Of a stretch of 64,000 bases of DNA, positions 32,807 through 41,529 are shown in pieces. The translations under genes were made by a program, and so were the position numbers. The notes under the pieces were generated by a model that was not told the DNA's origin, searched no databases, and saw nothing but the letters and a program-made list of their open reading frames with translations. Source of the stretch: Marinobacterium stanieri (lineage in GTDB: Bacteria; Pseudomonadota; Gammaproteobacteria; Pseudomonadales; Balneatricaceae); contig NZ_FTMN01000005.1 in the NCBI RefSeq assembly GCF_900155945.1, positions 292,767-356,766 of the forward strand, given 5' to 3'. Position 1 is the stretch's first letter; every line of letters begins with the position of its first letter.

Positions 32807-34105
32807 TCAGTAACCGAACAGGCCGGGCAGGAACTCGGACAGGTCGGGCCAAACGGAAACAAGCACAACTACCGGGATGTAGCCGAACAGGATCAACATC
32901 ATGGCCGGCTTGACCACCTCGGTGAACTTCACCTTGCCGATACGGGCACCCAGATACAGGATGCTGGCGTACGGCGGTGTCACACCTCCCATGGCTGTAT
33001 TCACACCCATAATGGCGGCGAACTGGATCGGGCTGACGCCCAGAGCTGACATCAGCGGCAGTAGTAGCGGAGCCGTCAGAATGATGGCGGTAATGTCGTT
33101 GACGACCATGCCAATACCGAACAGGAACAGGTTGATGAGGATCAGCAGTACTACCTTGTTTTCTGTGATGGCGAAGATGGAATCCACCAGCGCCTGCGGA
33201 ATGCCTTCGAGCACGTAGATCTGGCTCAGCATCAGGCTGAACAGAATCATTATCAGGATGGAGCCGACCGCCGTGGCGGACTCCTTGCCGGACTCCAGCA
33301 GGGTCCTCCAGGTCAGGCCACGGTAGATCATGAAGCCGACCGGCAGGGCGTAGATTACGGCCACGGCAGCGGCTTCGGTCGGCGTCATGATGCCGCCGTA
33401 GATACCGCCCAGGATGATCACGGGCATCAGCAGTGCGGGCAGCGCATTAAAGGTCCGCTTGCCGGCTTCGCGCATCAGTTTGTCGAACGGCAGCTTTTGA
33501 TCGAGGATCAGCGGGAACTTGCGCGATACCACCAGATTGACGATGGAAAAGTTGAACATGATCAGCAGGCCCGGGCCGAGTGTGGCCAGGAAGCAGGCAA
33601 GGATCGAGGTATCCGTCACCCAGCCATAGACGATCATGGTGACGCTGGGGGGAATCAGCAGACCCAGAATGGAAGAGTTGGCGATCAGGGCCGTGGCATA
33701 GGCACGGGGATAGCCTTTGGCTTCCATTTCGGGGATCAGTAGTGGGCCGATGGCCGCCACACCGGTCAGACCACTGCCGGAGATGGCGCCGATAATGGCG
33801 CAGCTGATGGAGGCCACGACGCCGAGACCTCCGCGAACACGGCCCACGAATACGTTGACGAAGTTCAACAGGCTGCCGGCTATGCCACTGACACTCATAA
33901 TGGTGCCGGCAAAGACGAACAGCGGAATCGCGAGCAGGACCGGGTTGGTGAGCTGGCTGAAGCCCCAAAGCATCATGCCACGCATGGTGGCTTCACCCAC
34001 CAGGGTCATCACCATCAGGCCGGCACCGAAGCAGTAGGGTAGGGGGACACCCAGGGTCAGCAGAATGACCAGTACCGCGAAGGCAAGCAGTGCAATCTCA
34101 ATCAT
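32807..34105 (-). CDS. TRAP transporter large permease (DctM family)
   Basis: The 432-residue membrane protein has about 12 helices and the DctM signatures SGSGLTGVAAIGPLLIPEM, LLIPPSVTMIVYG and GVTPPYASILYLG. It forms the Na+-driven channel with DctQ. Its start overlaps the dctQ stop by 4 bases (ATGA). Confidence 0.95.
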   Translation of the reverse strand: MIEIALLAFAVLVILLTLGVPLPYCFGAGLMVMTLVGEATMRGMMLWGFSQLTNPVLLAIPLFVFAGTIMSVSGIAGSLLNFVNVFVGRVRGGLGVVASISCAIIGAISGSGLTGVAAIGPLLIPEMEAKGYPRAYATALIANSSILGLLIPPSVTMIVYGWVTDTSILACFLATLGPGLLIMFNFSIVNLVVSRKFPLILDQKLPFDKLMREAGKRTFNALPALLMPVIILGGIYGGIMTPTEAAAVAVIYALPVGFMIYRGLTWRTLLESGKESATAVGSILIMILFSLMLSQIYVLEGIPQALVDSIFAITENKVVLLILINLFLFGIGMVVNDITAIILTAPLLLPLMSALGVSPIQFAAIMGVNTAMGGVTPPYASILYLGARIGKVKFTEVVKPAMMLILFGYIPVVVLVSVWPDLSEFLPGLFGY

Positions 34106-34662
34106 CGTTTGGATTCCTCATGTGCATCGGAGAGCACCTGAAATTCCTGAACTTCGGGTGTTTCTGGGTAATCGTCATCTACCGGGTGATCCGGTGTCTT
34201 GCGCCAGCCCATCAGGAAGGCGATGTTGCGCCAGAAGTGCCAGGCGGTGAACAGGGTCATGAGCACCAGGCCGATAAACAGCGCGGATTCGTAGGTGAAG
34301 GTCGGGATGTAGAGGGTGGGGGTTTCCTTCCAGACCCGCAGGGCGTAGCTGAAATATTTCCAGGCCCAGAGGGTCATCCAGACCGAGACGATGATGCTGA
34401 TCAGGTCCGAGATCGCCAGCAGCACGGCACGGCTGCGGTCGGTCTTGAGGAAGATCTCCAGCACGTTGGCACGAATCTGGGTATCTTCACGGGACGCGTT
34501 GACGCTGCCAAGAATGTAGAGCCAGATGGTGGGGATGACGGCCATCTCTTCCAGTCCCATGACGGGAAGCTCGAAGATGTAACGCGTCAGCACCTGCACA
34601 AACTGGAACAGCGCAACCAGACTGATCAGAGCGGTCAGTACATAACGGAACAGACGTTCCAT
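34102..34662 (-). CDS. TRAP transporter small permease (DctQ family)
   Basis: The 186-residue protein has four predicted helices and the DctQ-type segment FVQVLTRYIFELPVMGLEEM. I place the start at 34662, where GGAG lies 7 bases upstream; a longer frame to 34749 would begin inside the regulatory palindromes. It is the first gene of the seven-gene operon dctQ-dctM-dctP-oxidase-FeS-flavoprotein-ridA. Confidence 0.9.
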   Translation of the reverse strand: MERLFRYVLTALISLVALFQFVQVLTRYIFELPVMGLEEMAVIPTIWLYILGSVNASREDTQIRANVLEIFLKTDRSRAVLLAISDLISIIVSVWMTLWAWKYFSYALRVWKETPTLYIPTFTYESALFIGLVLMTLFTAWHFWRNIAFLMGWRKTPDHPVDDDYPETPEVQEFQVLSDAHEESKR

Positions 34663-34715
34663 AAGCGTTCTCCGGTTATAATTATTATTTGCCCTTAGGC
34701 AATGTGTGACTATGG

Positions 34716-34786
34716 ATGAAATCTTGGGGATTTCATGCGATAACATCAAATCGTTTGTTTGTATTAATTAATAATATGATGTTATC
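34716..34786. promoter_or_regulatory. Two palindromes in the LysR/TRAP divergent region
   Basis: ATGAAATC-TTGGG-GATTTCAT (34716-34736) is a perfect LysR-style interrupted palindrome. GATAACATCA (34739-34748) is exactly repeated in inverse at 34777-34786 with a 28-base A+T-rich spacer. Both lie between the regulator at 34810 and dctQ and are likely operators. Confidence 0.7.
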
Positions 34787-34809
34787 AAGTTGTCGCAGGA
34801 GGAGGGGAT

Positions 34810-35745
34810 GTGGCCAAGCTGACCTATCGACAGATCGAGGCGTTTCGGGCCGTCATGATCAGTGGCACCACCAGCGGTGCAGCGAACATTCTCTATATCT
34901 CCCAGCCCGCTGTCAGCCGTTTGCTGAGTGATTTCGAGGACACCGTGGGTGTGCAGATGTTCGAGCGCCACAAGCGCCGCCTTGTGCCTACCCCGGAAGC
35001 CCGGTTTTTTTACGAGGAAGTGGAGCGTGCTTTCGTCTCTTTGGAGCAGCTCTCGCGTGCGGCCGAAGAGCTGAGAGGCTTGCATCTAGGCTCATTGAGG
35101 ATCGCGTCCATGCCGGCGGCCTCAGTGGAATTTCTTCCAGCGGTAGCTCGCCGGTTTAGCGAGGAACATCCTAATGTTTCCCTCAGCCTTCAGGTCCGTA
35201 GTACCCAGCAGGTGGTGGACCTGGTCGCCAGTCAGGATTTTGATCTCGGCGTGATTTCGGCGATTCACCTGACCGATTCGGCGATTGAAGAAGAGAACCT
35301 GGCCAGTAGCGCCATGGTGTGTGTGTTACCGCAAGGGCATGCACTGGCTAATAAGGAAGTGATCACGCCTCAGGATCTGGAAAATGAGGTCTTCATCAGT
35401 CTGGGGTCGGAGCAGGACCTACGTTACAAGATCGACAACGTGTTTGATCAGGCCGATGTGTCGCGTCAGCAGTTGATTGATACCCAGCTTCACTATGCTG
35501 CTTGTGCTTTTGTGCTGGCGGGCAACGGCGTTTCCATTGTCGATCCGATCACCGCGCTGCACTACCGACGTCTTGGCGTGGTGGTGAAACGCTTTGCTCC
35601 GCGCATTGATTATCGGTATTCCATCATTTTTCCTCGCCATCGTGCGCGTTCCGCGTTGACCCGTGCCTTTGTCAGCATGCTGGCCAGCGAGCTGGAAACT
35701 CTGTCTCATGCCTCAGAGGGGTTGTTGGAGCTGAGTGCCCGCTGA
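34810..35745 (+). CDS. LysR-family regulator of the TRAP operon
   Basis: The 311-residue protein has a LysR winged helix at residues 4-62 (YRQIEAFRAVMISGTTSGAA, YISQPAVSRLLSDFEDTVG) and an effector domain at about 90-300 (GSLRIASMPAASVEFLPAVA, CVLPQGHALANKEVITPQDL). It starts with GTG after a strong GGAGG. It resembles NocR/OocR-type regulators of opine catabolism in general layout, which agrees with the Hcn/opine-oxidase-like operon next to it (weak evidence). Its last 33 bases overlap the convergent 2H gene. Confidence 0.91.
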   Translation: MAKLTYRQIEAFRAVMISGTTSGAANILYISQPAVSRLLSDFEDTVGVQMFERHKRRLVPTPEARFFYEEVERAFVSLEQLSRAAEELRGLHLGSLRIASMPAASVEFLPAVARRFSEEHPNVSLSLQVRSTQQVVDLVASQDFDLGVISAIHLTDSAIEEENLASSAMVCVLPQGHALANKEVITPQDLENEVFISLGSEQDLRYKIDNVFDQADVSRQQLIDTQLHYAACAFVLAGNGVSIVDPITALHYRRLGVVVKRFAPRIDYRYSIIFPRHRARSALTRAFVSMLASELETLSHASEGLLELSAR

Positions 35746-36372
35746 GGTGGTATCTTCCTCAGGGTTTAGAGTGATTGCATGTTGTATCAACAAGGGGCCC
35801 TGAATCTCCTGAGTGTTGTAGTAACACAGGTGCAGCTCGGTGATCTCCAGTGTGGGTAACTTGGCTGCCAGTTGCTGTAACTGTTCAAATCGCTGCGTCA
35901 GATCGGCCAGTGGATAACTGTCGCGATAGAATCCCAGGGTGATATGGGGCTGGTATTGCTGTGCCGGTGAATCTTCCGCAACGCCTTTGGATATTAGGCT
36001 TCTCAGCGATTCCAGTTGGTTATTCACGTCCTCGATACCCAGCCAGGGCGCGGTGGAAAAAGTGGATAAACAGGATGCTGTTAATAACACTGGGGATAGA
36101 CTGTATAACTCCAGTGACTGGATTTGTGCAGCCTGCATGTCAGCGCTGTAGTGGTTTTTATCCACAAGTCCTGCTGCAAAGAGTGTGATGTGAGGCTGGC
36201 GTGCATAGCCGGGGTGGAGCCAGGGCGAGAGCTGGGTTTGTGCCTGGTCGATGAAGGCCAGCCACTGAGGGTCATTCACCGGCAGGCACCAGACGGCGTA
36301 CTGGCGAATGCCACGGTGCCACTGGGGCCAATCGTCAAGGCTGACGGCGAGGGTATGCTTGGGCTGTTTCAC
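35713..36372 (-). CDS. 2H phosphoesterase-fold protein (2'-5' RNA ligase-like)
   Basis: The 219-residue protein has two HxT motifs, PHITLFAAG near residue 60 and PHITLGFYRD near 145, which together form the active site of 2H phosphoesterases acting on cyclic phosphates. The substrate, RNA or nucleotide, is not known. It is convergent with the LysR gene and overlaps its 3' end by 33 bases, so the last residues of both proteins share DNA. No operon partner is evident. Confidence 0.85.
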   Translation of the reverse strand: MKQPKHTLAVSLDDWPQWHRGIRQYAVWCLPVNDPQWLAFIDQAQTQLSPWLHPGYARQPHITLFAAGLVDKNHYSADMQAAQIQSLELYSLSPVLLTASCLSTFSTAPWLGIEDVNNQLESLRSLISKGVAEDSPAQQYQPHITLGFYRDSYPLADLTQRFEQLQQLAAKLPTLEITELHLCYYNTQEIQGPLLIQHAITLNPEEDTTSAGTQLQQPL

Positions 36373-36458
36373 TATAGAGAGTCTGTTACTGGCTTATCAC
36401 TCAGCTCTGGTATGCTGGGAGCAACTATCCGTTGCTGCAGTTGATCGGAGCCCGCAGT

Positions 36459-37709
36459 ATGCATGACCACTCCTTGCGTGACCAAATCGTGGCAGAAGTT
36501 CATGCCCGCCCGTTTCAGAAACTTCACGCGCCGCTGGCGCTGTCACACAAGGCGATCCTGTATGAGGATGTCTCGCCTCAGACGGTGGACCATGCCGTGC
36601 GCCAGCTGGTGGATACCTGGGGGCTGCCCCGGCCGGACAATGACGAGGGGTTTTTCTTCACCCGCAATGCCGAGTATGCCCTGCGTTTTGAACCGCACAG
36701 CGAGTTTTACAGCCTGACGCTCTATGCGCTGGAAACCCTGATGGTACCAAGCTGGCACCGAGGTGAGGAGGAAAGCCTGCCTGGTGCTTACCTTTGTGGT
36801 GTCGAAGTTATCTGCCAGCCGTATTCGGAAGCGGAACTGGAACCCCTGCTGGAACGCCATTTCGGTGACCATCAGGTATCCGGCTCTGCCGTGATGGGCG
36901 GTGCAGGCCTGGTCTACACCGATTTTCGCGAGCGTCTGGATAGCCGCATGAGCCGCGTACTGGTGCTGCAACAGCCGAAGATGATCGAATACCGCTGTGG
37001 GCGCCTGTTGCAGCGGGTATGCGAGATCGAAACCTACCGCCATATGGCGTTGCTGGGGCTGCCGTTAAGCACCGAACTGGTGCCGGAAGTTACACGGCTG
37101 GACCAGTCGCTGGCGGAGACGGTGGCATCTATTGCCGAAGCCCGTCGCGAGCCCGCCGAGCTGGTTCATGAACTCATGCAGCAGGCAGCACGGGTGGAAG
37201 AGTTATCGGCCCGCAGTGCAAACCGCCTGGCCGCATCGGAAGCCTACTTTGCGCTGTTGTATAGCCGCATTGAAGAGCTGCGCGAGGAGCGTCTGGAAGG
37301 GATACAGACCATCGAGCAGTTTATGGACCGGCGGCTGGATCCGGCACGGCGCACCTGTCGCACCACCGGTGAGCGGATCGAGCGGCTGTCGAAGCGTATC
37401 GCCCGCACTACCGACCTGATCCGTTCCCAGGTCGACCTGTCCATTGAAAGCCAGAACAAGGACCTGCTGGAAGGCCTGAACCGTCGCGCCAAACGCCAGA
37501 TCCGCATGCAGGCCAAGCTGGAAAGCTTCACCGTTATCGTAGTGACCTACTATGCCTTTGACCTGATCGACCGCACCCTGAGAAATATCCTCGGCGACAC
37601 CGAGCTGGAACGCCAGTTGTCACTGGGTTTGAGCCTGCTGGTGCCGCTGCTGGCGCTGGGTTTGTTCTGGTATCTGCGCCGCCTGCTGAAAGGTTATGAC
37701 GACGAGTAA
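36459..37709 (+). CDS. DUF3422 family protein with C-terminal membrane helix
   Basis: The 416-residue protein opens with the DUF3422 signature VAEVHARPFQKLHAPLALSH. The middle is rich in charged helices (likely coiled coil around 230-370, for example TTGERIERLSKRIARTTDL). It ends with a hydrophobic segment LGLSLLVPLLALGLFWYLRR. ATG 36459 has GGAG 8 bases upstream. Function is unknown; the layout resembles a membrane-anchored cytosolic scaffold. It is apparently monocistronic. Confidence 0.9.
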   Translation: MHDHSLRDQIVAEVHARPFQKLHAPLALSHKAILYEDVSPQTVDHAVRQLVDTWGLPRPDNDEGFFFTRNAEYALRFEPHSEFYSLTLYALETLMVPSWHRGEEESLPGAYLCGVEVICQPYSEAELEPLLERHFGDHQVSGSAVMGGAGLVYTDFRERLDSRMSRVLVLQQPKMIEYRCGRLLQRVCEIETYRHMALLGLPLSTELVPEVTRLDQSLAETVASIAEARREPAELVHELMQQAARVEELSARSANRLAASEAYFALLYSRIEELREERLEGIQTIEQFMDRRLDPARRTCRTTGERIERLSKRIARTTDLIRSQVDLSIESQNKDLLEGLNRRAKRQIRMQAKLESFTVIVVTYYAFDLIDRTLRNILGDTELERQLSLGLSLLVPLLALGLFWYLRRLLKGYDDE

Positions 37710-37718
37710 CGTCTGGTC

Positions 37719-38243
37719 CTAGTCGATTCGTTTCAACTTGTTGGGGTATTCGGCCGCTTTGCCAACATAGGACTGGGCGTTGGCCTTGAGCGCGGCCACA
37801 GCCTCATCGCCCAGGGTTTTTACCACCTTGGCGGGGCTGCCCAAAATCAGGGAGTTATCCGGGAACTCCTTGCCTTCGGTAACCAGCGCACCGGCGCCAA
37901 CCAGACAGTTCTTGCCGATTTTGGCACCGTTCAAAACGACGGCCTGAATACCGATCAGGGAGTTCTCGCCCACGCTGCAACCATGCAGCATCGCCTGGTG
38001 GCCGATGGTCACGCCTTCACCCACCTGCAGTGGAAAGCCGGGGTCGGTATGTAACACGGCACCATCCTGCACATTGCTGCCGGTGCCGATATGAATGGGT
38101 TCGTTGTCGGCCCGCAATACCGCCTGAGGCCAGATGCTGGCACCCGCTGCGAGTTTGACCTGCCCAATCAAGGTTGCCTGTTCATGTACGTAGGCGGTGC
38201 TGTCTATTTCAGGGCGTTGGCCGTCATATTCATAAATCGCCAT
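37719..38243 (-). CDS. Gamma-class carbonic anhydrase-like hexapeptide protein
   Basis: The 174-residue left-handed beta-helix protein has repeating hexapeptides and the three metal His H65, H82 and H87 (VLHTD, GHQAMLHG), the arrangement of YrdA/PaaY-type gamma carbonic anhydrases. It is cytosolic and often weakly active or a metal-binding homologue. It is convergent with the DUF3422 gene at its 3' end (9 bases) and shows no functional neighbour. Confidence 0.93.
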   Translation of the reverse strand: MAIYEYDGQRPEIDSTAYVHEQATLIGQVKLAAGASIWPQAVLRADNEPIHIGTGSNVQDGAVLHTDPGFPLQVGEGVTIGHQAMLHGCSVGENSLIGIQAVVLNGAKIGKNCLVGAGALVTEGKEFPDNSLILGSPAKVVKTLGDEAVAALKANAQSYVGKAAEYPNKLKRID

Positions 38244-38453
38244 AGTGGTCTCTTATATCTATTCTTGTATTCGCTCAGACCAAGGGTACTCGTAAAGCAC
38301 GGACTTAATCCATGACAGGAGGTGCCGAATGGGGCCTGATTTTGACAGCCTATCGATCTCCACTAGGCTTAAACTCTCTTCACAGCGGTTCAACTTCAAG
38401 CTGTATTCATGGGCCCCCGGAGCCGCTATCAACCGAATCATCGGGGGCTAGTC

Positions 38454-39416
38454 ATGAGCAGTTTGAGCACCAAAGTTGCCATTGTGCAAAAACCACCTGT
38501 CTGGCTGGATCTCCAGCAGACCCTCTCTTGTGCTATCGACAGTTTGAACGAAGCCGTTGGGCAGGGCGCCCAGCTAGTGATGTTCCCGGAGGCTTATCTG
38601 CCCGGTTACCCGACCTGGATCTGGCGCCTTAAACCCGGTGGCGATATGGCACTGGGCAATCAGTTGCATACCCAGCTGCGACATAACGCTGTGGATATTG
38701 ATCGTGGCGATCTGGATGGCTTCTGTGAAGCGATCAAAGCGGCCGGTGCTGTGGTGGTGATCGGCATGAATGAACTGGACTCCCGCTACAGTGGGACCAC
38801 CTTGTTCAACTCAGTGGCAGTGATTGATGCCGATGGCCAGATCCTGAATGTGCACCGAAAGCTGATGCCCACCAATCCTGAAAGGATGGTTTGGGGTATG
38901 GGTGATGCCTCCGGGCTGAAGGTCGTGCAGACCGCGGTGGGGCGAATTGGCTGCATGATCTGCTGGGAAAGCTATATGCCTCTGGCAAGGTTTGCCCTGT
39001 ACGCACAGGATATCGAACTCTATCTGGCGCCCACCTGGGATTCGGGTGAGACCTGGCTGGCATCCATGAACCACATTGCCCGAGAGGGTGGTTGCCATGT
39101 TTTGAGTACCGCGACGGCGGTGCAGGGTTCGGATCTACCAGACAGTTTTCCTGAGCGGGATCGGCTGTTTACCCCGGATGAGTGGATCAATCCGGGTGAT
39201 GCGGTGGTGGTCAAGCCCTTTGGCGGTGTGGTCGCCGGGCCCTTGCATCAGGAGAAGGGGATTGTCTATGCCGATCTTGATCTGGAAGCCGCCCGCTCTG
39301 CGCGCAAAGCGCTGGATGTGAGCGGGCATTACAACCGGCCTGATCTGTTCAACCTGGAAATCGACCGGCGGGCCAAGCCGCCGGTGCACTTTCAGGATGA
39401 TACAGAGGGGTTATAG
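38454..39416 (+). CDS. Nitrilase (nitrile aminohydrolase branch of the CN hydrolases)
   Basis: The 320-residue enzyme has the Glu-Lys-Cys triad E46 (FPEAYLPGYP), K136 (HRKLMPT) and C170 (CMICWESYMPLAR). The CWES/NYMP pattern marks true nitrilases that turn nitriles into acids and ammonia. ATG 38454 begins the conserved domain; an upstream in-frame ATG at 38409 has no ribosome site. It ends 6 bases inside the convergent ThDP gene. Its physiological nitrile is unknown. Confidence 0.92.
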   Translation: MSSLSTKVAIVQKPPVWLDLQQTLSCAIDSLNEAVGQGAQLVMFPEAYLPGYPTWIWRLKPGGDMALGNQLHTQLRHNAVDIDRGDLDGFCEAIKAAGAVVVIGMNELDSRYSGTTLFNSVAVIDADGQILNVHRKLMPTNPERMVWGMGDASGLKVVQTAVGRIGCMICWESYMPLARFALYAQDIELYLAPTWDSGETWLASMNHIAREGGCHVLSTATAVQGSDLPDSFPERDRLFTPDEWINPGDAVVVKPFGGVVAGPLHQEKGIVYADLDLEAARSARKALDVSGHYNRPDLFNLEIDRRAKPPVHFQDDTEGL

Positions 39417-41084
39417 CTTGCCCTGTGGATGAATAAACGGCCAGGGTGAGCCTTCCAGGCCGCGCTCGGATTGGATTTCGATCAGGCAGGGCTGATTCAG
39501 TTCGATGCATTTCTCCAGCACCGGCTTGAGCGCCTGAGGGCTGTCGACGCGGTAGCCGCGAACACCAAAGCTTTCCGCCAGCTGCACGAAATCCGGTGTT
39601 TTTAGCTCGGAACCGCTGAAGCGGCTGCCGAAGCCCATCTGCTGGTCGCGGCGTACATTGCCGTAGGACTGGTTGTTGACCACGATGCTGACCAGGCCGA
39701 TGTTGAATTCGGCGGCGGTCATCAGCTCCTGCACCCCGAACATGAAACCGCCATCACCGCTGACGGAGACCACGGCCTTGTCCGGATTGGCCACTTTTAC
39801 GCCCAGCGCAGTGGGGAAACCAAAACCAAGCGTGCCTTGATAGCCGCCTTCCACATAGGTGCGTGGCTGCAGTACCGGCAGGCCACCGACCCAGGTGGTG
39901 AAGCCCATCTGTGACAGCTCCGGTACGTAGAAACCATCACGCGGCAGTACCTGACGAATCACATCCAGGTAGGCCATTTGTGGCTGGACCGTTTGCAGGG
40001 CATCCCAGGCGACGGCCTTGGCCTGCGCGATCTCTTCCTGGCGGTCCCTGTTGGGCGACACCTTATCCACAAGCAGGTCATGCAAGCCGCGGCACACCTG
40101 TGCCGAGTCACCCACAATGCCGAGGTCCGGCGCGAAGATCTCCATCTGCTCCGGGTCGATATCGATACGGATAAGTTGAGGGCCGCTGCTTGGCTTACGC
40201 TCGTACGCCATGTAGTTGCCCCAGCGCAGGTAGGGCATTTCCAGGCGGGAGCCGATGCCGATCAGCAGGTCGCAGTCATCCCAAAGCTGGCGTGCCGCCA
40301 CGGCGGACAGGCCCAACGGATGATCTTCAGCGACCACGCCGCGGCCACTGCGAAACGCCGTGACCGGCGCATTCAGCAGTTCGGCCAGTGCGGTCACTTC
40401 TGCGGACGCATGCAGGGCACCGGCACCGCACATCAACATGGGTTTGCGGGCCTTGGCGATCATCTCGGCGGCAGACTTGAGTGCATCCAGATTGAGTTCC
40501 GGCAGTGTTTCCTCAACCGGTGTCAGCGCAGGAGAAGCAAACTCGGACTCGGTGGCCATGGTGTCCCAGCACATCTCCACGGTGACGGGGCCAGGCCGGC
40601 CGCTGCGCACGGTCTGATAGGCCTGGTTCATCACGGCAGCGGTGTCCTCTGCACGGTGGATGCTGAAGGCATCCTTGATGATCGATTTCAGTGTGCCGGC
40701 CTGATCCTTGAGTTCATGCAGGTGGCCACGCCCCTGACCAAGAAAAGTCGAAGGCACCTGGCCGGTAAGGCCAACGACCGGGCTGCAGTTGCCCATGGCG
40801 GTGCACAGGGCGGCGGTGGTGTTGAGAATGCCGGGGCCGGGGACCACGGCGAAGGTGCCGGTCTTGCCGGTGGATTTGGCATACCCCATGGCCATGTAGG
40901 CGGCGCTCTGTTCGTGGCGGGGCACGACCAAGTTCAGGTCCTGCTTGTAGATGCCATCGAACAGCGGATAGATCTGGGCACCGGGGATACCGAAGACGGT
41001 ATCGACGCCGTTGGCAGCGGCGGATTCAATCATGGCTTCGCCGGCGGTCATGGTTTTCTGGGTGTTCTTGATTGCAGCATTCAT
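39411..41084 (-). CDS. Acetolactate synthase-like ThDP-dependent enzyme
   Basis: The 557-residue enzyme has the catalytic Glu in VVPRHEQSAAYMAMGYA (about residue 59). The ThDP motif GDGGFMFGVQELMTAAEF ends in VVNNQSYGN. Absence of a small regulatory subunit gene and the divergent sequence suggest a catabolic member such as a 2-keto acid decarboxylase or carboligase, rather than biosynthetic IlvB. The ribosome site AGGAG is 11 bases before ATG, a little far. Substrate not assignable. Confidence 0.88.
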   Translation of the reverse strand: MNAAIKNTQKTMTAGEAMIESAAANGVDTVFGIPGAQIYPLFDGIYKQDLNLVVPRHEQSAAYMAMGYAKSTGKTGTFAVVPGPGILNTTAALCTAMGNCSPVVGLTGQVPSTFLGQGRGHLHELKDQAGTLKSIIKDAFSIHRAEDTAAVMNQAYQTVRSGRPGPVTVEMCWDTMATESEFASPALTPVEETLPELNLDALKSAAEMIAKARKPMLMCGAGALHASAEVTALAELLNAPVTAFRSGRGVVAEDHPLGLSAVAARQLWDDCDLLIGIGSRLEMPYLRWGNYMAYERKPSSGPQLIRIDIDPEQMEIFAPDLGIVGDSAQVCRGLHDLLVDKVSPNRDRQEEIAQAKAVAWDALQTVQPQMAYLDVIRQVLPRDGFYVPELSQMGFTTWVGGLPVLQPRTYVEGGYQGTLGFGFPTALGVKVANPDKAVVSVSGDGGFMFGVQELMTAAEFNIGLVSIVVNNQSYGNVRRDQQMGFGSRFSGSELKTPDFVQLAESFGVRGYRVDSPQALKPVLEKCIELNQPCLIEIQSERGLEGSPWPFIHPQGKL

Positions 41085-41529
41085 AGGTCAGATAACTCCT
41101 GTCAGGTAAAAAGATGAAACCTTGATGAGTGATCTGGCCCGTCACCTTCCTTCCCAGGCTATTGGCAGCCTGTGTATGACACAGAGGGGGCGAGGGGGCT
41201 TTCCAAATGATCCATTTGATTGGCCAAGACACGGCGGGCATGCATGGGCAACACACGGAGATTGCCTGTGCCAATGCACGGATTCACGCTCAGCGAAAAA
41301 ACCGAGTCAGTGTTTCAGCAGCCTGTCTTAACAGCAAAAATGGAGATGTAGAAAAGCGCGGCCAGATCAGATCTGTCCGTTGAAGCGGGGAGGCGGGATG
41401 GCGATACCACGAATACTGCGCGACCAGTGTTGGCCGATCGAGAGGCGCCATTGATGTTTATGCATGGAACGGTTGTGCATGTCCTGCAGCCATGGTTATT
41501 TTCCGTCCACCTTAGCCGGTTCGCTCGGA
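41085..41529. other. Intergenic region without a convincing gene
   Basis: This 445-base gap between the ThDP gene and the MocR stop contains only short open frames with no ribosome sites. It probably contains the ThDP gene promoter. No terminator, repeat or RNA element stood out. Confidence 0.5.

Noticed and set aside
41122..41331. Short open frame upstream of the ThDP gene
   Set aside because: No ribosome site or family; the region reads as promoter sequence.
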